From Gemmatimonadaceae bacterium (GTDB taxonomy: Bacteria > Latescibacterota > UBA2968 > UBA8231): a DNA stretch of 27,076 bases. Positions 22,176 through 27,076 of the stretch are shown in pieces. The translations under genes and the position numbers were made by a program. The notes under the pieces are model-generated. The model had not been told where the DNA came from, made no database searches, and saw nothing but the letters and a program-made list of their open reading frames with translations. Numbering within the stretch: position 1 is the first letter of the stretch; the number at the start of each line of letters is the position of its first letter. Where the stretch lies: positions 1 to 27,076 of the forward strand of contig PBSR01000129.1 in the NCBI GenBank assembly GCA_002726335.1, written 5' to 3'.

Positions 22176-22958
22176 TCAGTCCGGGGTCAGCGCCCCGTCG
22201 CCGAAGACCACCGGGTACGTGGCGCCGTTGCTGGCCACCGTCGCGGCATCCATATAGCAGACGCTGAAGGCACGGCGGGACTGCTGTGTCCTGTTCACGT
22301 CAGACGTATGCAGCACATGGTTGTGCAGCAGAACGACTTCCCCCGCTCCCATCTCCAGGTATTCGGTGTCCGATCGCGCCGCCATCTCGGCGGCCATCTC
22401 CTCGGTGAGGAACCCCGAGCCATGTTCCGGATTGACCAGCTCGCGATGCGATCCTGGCACGATCTGCACGCAGCCATTGTCCTGCGTGGCCGGATCCAGG
22501 GCCGTCCAGATCGTGATCAGCGGATCCCGGTCCAGGTTCGTCCAGCGGTCCTGATGCCAGATCAGGTACGAACCCAGCCCGGATGGTTTGTTCATGAACA
22601 TCGCCCGGAAACAGGCGATCTCCAGATCTCCGTACATCCGCTGACAGATGTTGCGATACAGGGGTTTCTGCAGATAGGTGAGAAACAGCGGGTCGAGTTC
22701 GAGATTCTGAATCTTGCGATAGGCGAGGGTTGCTTCCTTGTGGCCGTGGGACTGCGGCCCGGGCTTGGATTCCGGGCCATCGGCCCGGTCCAGCTGCATC
22801 ATGACACGGTCGTAGTCGATGTCGGCCGTTCCCAGCATGATGTCGTCGATCCGCTGCTGTAGCCGAGCGATCTGTTGCATGTCGGCCCGGCCCAGATGCG
22901 CGTAGCCGTGCTCCTCGAAGTGCTGCCACTGCTCGTCGGTGATCTGTTCGCTCAGCAT
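22176..22958 (-). CDS. Phytanoyl-CoA dioxygenase (PhyH) family protein
   Basis: 260 residues from ATG 22956-22958, with AGGAGG (22966-22971 as CCTCCT on the plus strand) seven bases upstream. This is an Fe(II)/2-oxoglutarate dioxygenase with the HxD of the facial triad at H135/D137 (IWHQDRW) and the distal His at H217 (LHNHVLHTSD). The 2-oxoglutarate-binding arginine is R228 or R229 (SRRAFSV). The motif PGSHRE lies between. It hydroxylates or oxidises a small molecule whose identity the sequence does not show. It is the first gene of the minus-strand operon, 48 bases ahead of the lyase ATG. Confidence 0.9.
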   Translation of the reverse strand: MLSEQITDEQWQHFEEHGYAHLGRADMQQIARLQQRIDDIMLGTADIDYDRVMMQLDRADGPESKPGPQSHGHKEATLAYRKIQNLELDPLFLTYLQKPLYRNICQRMYGDLEIACFRAMFMNKPSGLGSYLIWHQDRWTNLDRDPLITIWTALDPATQDNGCVQIVPGSHRELVNPEHGSGFLTEEMAAEMAARSDTEYLEMGAGEVVLLHNHVLHTSDVNRTQQSRRAFSVCYMDAATVASNGATYPVVFGDGALTPD

Positions 22959-23060
22959 GGGTCGGCCTCCTGTTCCGGTAATGTAGCCGATCTACCCGGG
23001 TCGAGGAGGCACTTTTCGGTATCATTCATCCATACGCAGCTCAACGTCAGGAGGCGACAG
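22959..23060. promoter_or_regulatory. Bidirectional promoter region of the catabolic locus
   Basis: This ~100-base gap separates the divergent PhyH and creatininase genes and must drive both arms. It contains ribosome binding sites at each edge, the eight-base palindrome ACCCGGGT (22994-23001) and a GTAG-N5-CTAC dyad (22983-22995) that could form an operator. No clear consensus -35/-10 pair is seen. Confidence 0.4.
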
Positions 23061-23849
23061 GTGGAAGAGGCCAGAGGCCCCGCATTTCCGGGGCTACTCG
23101 AGGAGATGACGGTCGAAGACGTGCGCGCCTTCGCGCCGGAGGTGGTCGTGTTGCCCCTCGGCTCGACCGAGCCTCACGGCCCGCACCTGCCCATGGGTAC
23201 CGACGTCTGGCAGGTGACCCGTCTGGGCCGACTCGCCGTGGCGGCAGCCAATCGTCGGCACGCCCGCGTGTTGCTGTATCCGACCCTGCCGATTACGAAC
23301 AACGTCAACTTCCGCCGGTTCCCTTTCGCCTTACGCGTCGGGGTGCGCACCCTCATGTCGATGATCGTCGACATCGTCACCCAGTGCCGCGATGATGGCG
23401 TACGCAAGGTTGTGCTGCTCAATGGTTACGGTGGCAATCCCGACACGATCGCGGCCACCTTGCGTGAGATCGCCGGACTGAACGACATGCCTTTTGTCTG
23501 CAGTACCGGCGGGATCCCACCCCAGGGCTGGCAGTCGCCCATCGAGCACGCCAGCGACCATGGCGGTGAGAGCGAGACCTCGCGTATGATGTGGATTCGT
23601 CCGGATCTCGTGCGCCAGGACGAACTGGCCGACAACCCTTTCGGCCAGCTGGCAGTACCGCTGCTGGCAGGAGCGAACTTCGTCCGCCCCTGGCATGTGT
23701 ACGTACCGGCCAGCGCCGGTGGTGAGACGCGAGCCTCATCAGCCGACAAGGGACAAGCCGTCACGGAGGCTCTTGCCGCTGGCCTGTCCGACCTGCTCGT
23801 ACAGTTGTCATCAACCCCCTGGAGCGAGAGCTTCCCCTACCGAGAGTAG
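23061..23849 (+). CDS. Creatininase/creatinine amidohydrolase family protein
   Basis: 262 residues. GTG 23061 is chosen because AGGAGG (23049-23054) sits six bases upstream; the frame is open further left, but that would overlap the PhyH gene. Metal-site motif LGSTEPHGPHLPMGTD gives E37, H39 and D48, and HGGESETS supplies a later conserved Glu170. The family motif NGHGGN is NGYGGN here (Tyr123), so a usual metal-binding His is replaced. Family members cleave cyclic or formyl amides (creatinine, mycofactocin and riboflavin-pathway substrates). In this setting it may hydrolyse an amide or lactam of the degraded substrate; this is inference. Confidence 0.82.
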   Translation: MEEARGPAFPGLLEEMTVEDVRAFAPEVVVLPLGSTEPHGPHLPMGTDVWQVTRLGRLAVAAANRRHARVLLYPTLPITNNVNFRRFPFALRVGVRTLMSMIVDIVTQCRDDGVRKVVLLNGYGGNPDTIAATLREIAGLNDMPFVCSTGGIPPQGWQSPIEHASDHGGESETSRMMWIRPDLVRQDELADNPFGQLAVPLLAGANFVRPWHVYVPASAGGETRASSADKGQAVTEALAAGLSDLLVQLSSTPWSESFPYRE

Positions 23850-23895
23850 CACCGCGAGATTCGCGTCGACACCCGTGCCCCTTCCGGAGAATTCA

Positions 23896-25407
23896 ATGCC
23901 TGGCCGTGCCCCCAATCTGGTCTACATCCTCGCCGACGACATGGGCTACGGCGATCTGTCCTGCCTGAATCCCGAGTCGAAGATCCAAACCGAACATCTC
24001 GACCGCCTCGCCGCCGGCGGCCTGTGTTGCACCGATGCCCACGCCACGTCGGCGGTGTGTACGCCGTCGCGCTATTCCATCCTCACGGGACGCTACAACT
24101 GGCGCTCGACGCTCAAGGCGGGGGTCAACTGGGGTTACTCACCGCGGTTGATCGAGCCGGGCCGGACGACGGTGGCGTCCTTTCTCAAGCAGCGTGGGTA
24201 CTCCACGATGTGTGTCGGCAAGTGGCACCTGGGCTGGACCTGGCCGCGCCGCGCCGAGGCGGCGGCGGACGAACAGGGCGACGACATCGACACCTTTGAT
24301 GTCGACTACACGCAGCCCATCACTGACGGCCCCACCACCGTGGGCTTCGATCGCTTCTTCGGCATCTCGGCTTCGCTGGACATGCCACCATATGTCTACG
24401 TCGAAGACGACCGCGTCACCGCCGTTCCCAATCGCAACATCGAAGCCACCGAGGGCATGCAGTTCTGGCGCGGCGGACCCATCGCGCCTGATTTCGCCCA
24501 CGGCGAGGTCCTGCCCACCCTCGTCGAGAAGGCTGTTGGCTTCATCGATGAGAAGGCGTCTGGCGACTCTCCTTTCTTTCTCTATCTCCCCCTGCCAGCG
24601 CCACACACGCCCATCCTGCCGACGGCTCCCTTCCAGGGCAGATCCGGCACCAACGCCTACGGCGACTTCTGCCTGCAGGTGGACGATGTTGTCGGTCAGG
24701 TGATGGCCGCCCTCGAACGGAACGGCATCACCGATGACACGATCCTGGTGTTCACCGCCGATAACGGCTGTTCGCCCATGGCCGACTTCGACGAGCTGGC
24801 CGGCTTCGGCCACAGACCCAGTCATGTGTTCCGTGGTCACAAGGCTGACATCTACGAGGGGGGGCACCGAATCCCGCTCATCGTGAGCTGGCCGGAAGAG
24901 ATCACCGCCGGCGCCGAGCACTGTGAGACGGTCTGTCTCGTCGACCTGCTGGCGACCATGACCGACATCCACGACACACCGCTGCCGGACGGGGCCGGCG
25001 AGGACAGCGTCAGCAATCTTCCGATCTGGCGTGGTGGCGCCATCGACGGCAGCCTGCGTCAGGCCACCGTCCACCATTCGGTGGACGGCTCCTTCTCGAT
25101 CCGCGCCGGACGATGGAAACTGGAGATGTGCCCCGGTTCGGGGGGGTGGAGTTTCCCGCGGCCGGGAAAGGAGTCAGAGGGCCTGCCGCCGATCCAGCTG
25201 TACGATCTGGAGGCAGATATCGGTGAACGGCGCAATGTGCAGCACGACCACGCCGACGTCGTCGAGCAGCTCACCGACCTGCTGACGCGGTACGTCCTGG
25301 AGGGTCGGAGCACTCCAGGGACGCCGCAGGCGAATTCGGGCGCTGAGTTGTGGGAGCAGCTGTGGTGGATGCAGGATGACGACGAGGACGACGACGCCAA
25401 CTCTTGA
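23896..25407 (+). CDS. Sulfatase (type I, formylglycine-dependent)
   Basis: 503 residues from ATG 23896 with GGAG eight bases upstream. The sulfatase signature CTPSR at residues 55-59 (AVCTPSRYSILTGR) has Cys55 to be converted to formylglycine. Metal residues D14/D15 (ILADDMGYGD) and D-N of FTADNG are present, as are K109 and H111 of GKWHLGW. The C-terminal subdomain with LYDLEADIGERRN is typical. No signal peptide is apparent, so it is cytoplasmic or exported by another route. It ends in an acidic tail (QDDDEDDDANS). It should remove sulfate from a sugar or polyol in the same pathway as the lyase operon. No maturase gene is in the window. The next gene begins two bases after its stop. Confidence 0.92.
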   Translation: MPGRAPNLVYILADDMGYGDLSCLNPESKIQTEHLDRLAAGGLCCTDAHATSAVCTPSRYSILTGRYNWRSTLKAGVNWGYSPRLIEPGRTTVASFLKQRGYSTMCVGKWHLGWTWPRRAEAAADEQGDDIDTFDVDYTQPITDGPTTVGFDRFFGISASLDMPPYVYVEDDRVTAVPNRNIEATEGMQFWRGGPIAPDFAHGEVLPTLVEKAVGFIDEKASGDSPFFLYLPLPAPHTPILPTAPFQGRSGTNAYGDFCLQVDDVVGQVMAALERNGITDDTILVFTADNGCSPMADFDELAGFGHRPSHVFRGHKADIYEGGHRIPLIVSWPEEITAGAEHCETVCLVDLLATMTDIHDTPLPDGAGEDSVSNLPIWRGGAIDGSLRQATVHHSVDGSFSIRAGRWKLEMCPGSGGWSFPRPGKESEGLPPIQLYDLEADIGERRNVQHDHADVVEQLTDLLTRYVLEGRSTPGTPQANSGAELWEQLWWMQDDDEDDDANS

Positions 25408-25409
25408 CC

Positions 25410-25766
25410 ATGCCTCGCCTGCTGCCGCTGATTCTCAGTTCCTTGCTGATCGCCGCCCACTTCCTGCGGGTGGGCGCTCTCGGCCTGGCGGTCCTCTGCC
25501 TGATCGTCCCCCTGCTGCTGACCATTCGGCACGCCTGGCCGGTGTGGGTCGTTCGCGGATTCCTCCTGCTGGCCAGCCTCGAGTGGCTCAGGACACTGTC
25601 CGACAGTGTGGCGCAGCGTCAGTCCCAGGGCGAACCCTGGTTGCGCCTGGCACTGATCGTTGGCGGTATCGCCGCTTTCACCGTTGCCTCAGCCTGGTTC
25701 GTTCGCGGACGGACAGCGACTGCGGCATCATCAACCAATCCACACTTGAGTCAGGAACCGCCATGA
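25410..25766 (+). CDS. Small membrane protein of unknown function
   Basis: 118 residues from ATG 25410; TTG 25404 is an alternative start overlapping the sulfatase stop. About four hydrophobic segments are visible, at ~4-20, 21-39, 44-62 and 78-98, with a hydrophilic loop (SDSVAQRQSQGEPW) before the last one and a short polar C-terminal tail. I do not recognise the family. Its stop overlaps the MR/MLE start as ATGA, so it is part of the sulfatase operon. A role in transport or membrane placement of the pathway is only a guess. Confidence 0.75.
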   Translation: MPRLLPLILSSLLIAAHFLRVGALGLAVLCLIVPLLLTIRHAWPVWVVRGFLLLASLEWLRTLSDSVAQRQSQGEPWLRLALIVGGIAAFTVASAWFVRGRTATAASSTNPHLSQEPP

Positions 25767-26905
25767 AGATCACCGGCGTGCGTACGATCCCCTATCAACT
25801 CACCATGCAGCGCCCCATCGGGGATGCCAACAACCCAGTCGGTTCTGACCAGATGCCGGGCTGCGCCCTGTTTCTGGACACGGACGAAGGCCTCAGTGGC
25901 ATCGGCTTCGGCGGCGGAACCCTCGTCCACGACATGGTACAGCAGCTGCTTGTTGGCCAGGATCCCCGGGGCGTGCTCGGTCACTGGAACCGGATGGTCG
26001 ACTTCGTCTTCAAGCAGGGGAATCGCGGCGCCAACACGGCCGCCATCGCCGCCATCGATACGGCGCTCTGGGACCTGAAGGCGAGGATCAACGGCGAACC
26101 GCTGTGGCGCACTCTCGGCGCCGCTTCGAATCGCGTTCGCGCCTACGCCTCCGGCATCGACCTGTGCCTGAACGACGAGGAGATCGCCGCGTTCTACACG
26201 CGCATGGCGGCCAGGGGGGTCGCCGCCGGCAAGCTGAAGATCGGCCTCGACCTGGATGCCGACCTGCGGCGCATCGGTATCATGCGGGATGCCCTGGCCA
26301 CCTCGGGGAAAACCCCCGAGCTCTGTATCGACGTCAACGAATACTGGTCGCCGAAGCAGGCGATCCGGTACATGCATGTCATCGAGCAGGAATACGACAT
26401 CACCTGGATCGAAGAGCCGGCCCGGCGCTGGGACGTTGATGGCCTGCGCCAGGTGAGCGACAACGTGCGCGCTGCCGTCGCCTCAGGTGAAAACCTCGAT
26501 AGCCTGGACGACTACGTACCGTTGCTGTCGGCCCGCGCCGTCGATGTGCTCAACGTGGGCGTGCGATCCGGGGGATTCACCGGGGCGATGAAGGTCGCCA
26601 ACCTGGCCTATGCCTACGAAACGCCTGTGACCATGATGAACTGCGCCGCCAACTTCATGGCTCCTCTGGCGGCGACGCTGCCCCATCACATCATGATGGA
26701 GGTGCTCGACAACGGCCGCGACGCCGTGCTCACTCATTCACATCCCATCGAAGACGGATGGATCGTCCTCAATGACGAGCCCGGCCTCGGGTTCACCTTT
26801 GACGAACAGCAGCTGCAGGCCTGTGCCGTCGGCGGGGCGGCAGGTCGGTTCGGCTGGGGCCGGCGGCCCGGGGCCGGAATGTACCTGGTCGGACCGGACG
26901 CTTGA
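25763..26905 (+). CDS. Mandelate racemase/muconate lactonizing enzyme family protein (canonical)
   Basis: 380 residues from ATG 25763 (MKITGVRTIPYQL). This is an enolase-superfamily enzyme with K157/K159 (GKLKIGLD) as the KxK acid/base pair. Metal ligands are D190 with N192 (CIDVNEYW), E217 or E218 (WIEEPA) and E243 (ASGENL). DVLNVGVRSGG follows on the next strand. Unlike the copy at 17882-19159, all three acidic ligands are present, so it should be an active Mg-dependent dehydratase, racemase or cycloisomerase on an alpha-hydroxy acid or sugar acid. It follows the membrane protein with an ATGA overlap, and its TGA overlaps a TTG start of the next gene. Confidence 0.9.
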   Translation: MKITGVRTIPYQLTMQRPIGDANNPVGSDQMPGCALFLDTDEGLSGIGFGGGTLVHDMVQQLLVGQDPRGVLGHWNRMVDFVFKQGNRGANTAAIAAIDTALWDLKARINGEPLWRTLGAASNRVRAYASGIDLCLNDEEIAAFYTRMAARGVAAGKLKIGLDLDADLRRIGIMRDALATSGKTPELCIDVNEYWSPKQAIRYMHVIEQEYDITWIEEPARRWDVDGLRQVSDNVRAAVASGENLDSLDDYVPLLSARAVDVLNVGVRSGGFTGAMKVANLAYAYETPVTMMNCAANFMAPLAATLPHHIMMEVLDNGRDAVLTHSHPIEDGWIVLNDEPGLGFTFDEQQLQACAVGGAAGRFGWGRRPGAGMYLVGPDA

Positions 26906-27076
26906 GCCGAGTCGTCTTTGCCACCGACCTGCACCTCACCGAGGGGCAGGAAGGGGTGAGAGCCTTTGTCGACGATCTGACCGAAATCGTCGCCCTCTCT
27001 CCGGATCTGCTGGTCCTGGGTGGCGACATCTGTCTTTGGGAGGCCGGCGCCGGCGATCTCCTGCAGGGCCTGCTGC
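26902..27076 (+). CDS. Calcineurin-like metallophosphoesterase (3' partial)
   Basis: 58 residues are visible to the window edge. TTG 26902 overlaps the previous stop as TTGA. The first strand gives FATDLHL with D9 and H11 of the DxH motif, and LLVLGGDICLW supplies the GD motif (D42), both hallmarks of the metallophosphoesterase fold. The rest, including GNHD/E and the later histidines, lies outside. It may hydrolyse a phosphoester in the sulfatase/MR-MLE operon; the substrate is unknown. Confidence 0.8.
   Translation, partial: MSRVVFATDLHLTEGQEGVRAFVDDLTEIVALSPDLLVLGGDICLWEAGAGDLLQGLL

Noticed and set aside
23020..23042. TTGAGC-N17-TACCGA as a minus-strand promoter for the PhyH operon
   Set aside because: The -10 match is poor, and similar pairs occur by chance in a 100-base gap.

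Overview
This is a gene-dense, GC-rich bacterial window with no stretch over 300 bases lacking a gene. I saw no rRNA, tRNA, CRISPR array, insertion sequence or phage gene. The gene mix (phytanoyl-CoA dioxygenase, sulfatase, two mandelate racemase/muconate lactonizing enzymes, creatininase, heparinase II/III, an unusual amidohydrolase, a SelA-like PLP enzyme with a beta-rich tail) resembles uncultured marine or sponge-associated lineages such as Latescibacterota or Poribacteria. That placement is inference from family content; no marker gene settles it.

Layout. (1) 1-2248, plus strand: the end of a SelA/aminotransferase-like PLP enzyme and a beta-propeller glycosyl-hydrolase-like protein. (2) 2245-4410, minus strand: a stand-alone receiver protein followed by a GAF-histidine kinase-receiver hybrid. 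The two receivers are close paralogs, and the hybrid kinase carries an in-frame TAG that removes the end of its receiver. (3) 4491-9050, plus strand: a soluble NAD-linked, Cys-type molybdenum formate dehydrogenase made of a fused FdsG/FdsB-like subunit and FdsA. (4) 9077-12008, minus strand: methyltransferase, UbiA prenyltransferase and a three-domain PrcB-type lipoprotein. (5) 12214-13700, minus strand: a DUF4136 lipoprotein and an unrecognised secreted protein with a duplicated module and an aromatic tail. A CBM9-like lipoprotein (13915-14778) runs divergently. (6) 14807-22958, minus strand: a tightly packed catabolic operon of phytanoyl-CoA dioxygenase, heparinase-like lyase, sugar isomerase/epimerase, MR/MLE enzyme, beta-propeller, amidohydrolase and a SUI1/YciH translation factor. 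(7) 23061-27076, plus strand, divergent from (6) across about 100 bp: creatininase, sulfatase, small membrane protein, a second MR/MLE enzyme and a truncated metallophosphoesterase.

Regions 6 and 7 look like one bidirectional locus for breaking down a sulfated, acid-sugar-containing substrate: lyase and sulfatase first, then isomerase and MR/MLE dehydratase-type steps. Six junctions in the window are ATGA stop/start overlaps and one is TTGA, so translational coupling is likely a general habit here. Several enzymes in the locus have replaced residues at positions that normally bind metal (amidohydrolase, creatininase, one MR/MLE), suggesting altered chemistry. The region 2 regulators sit divergently next to the formate dehydrogenase and might control it, but nothing in the sequence proves that link.
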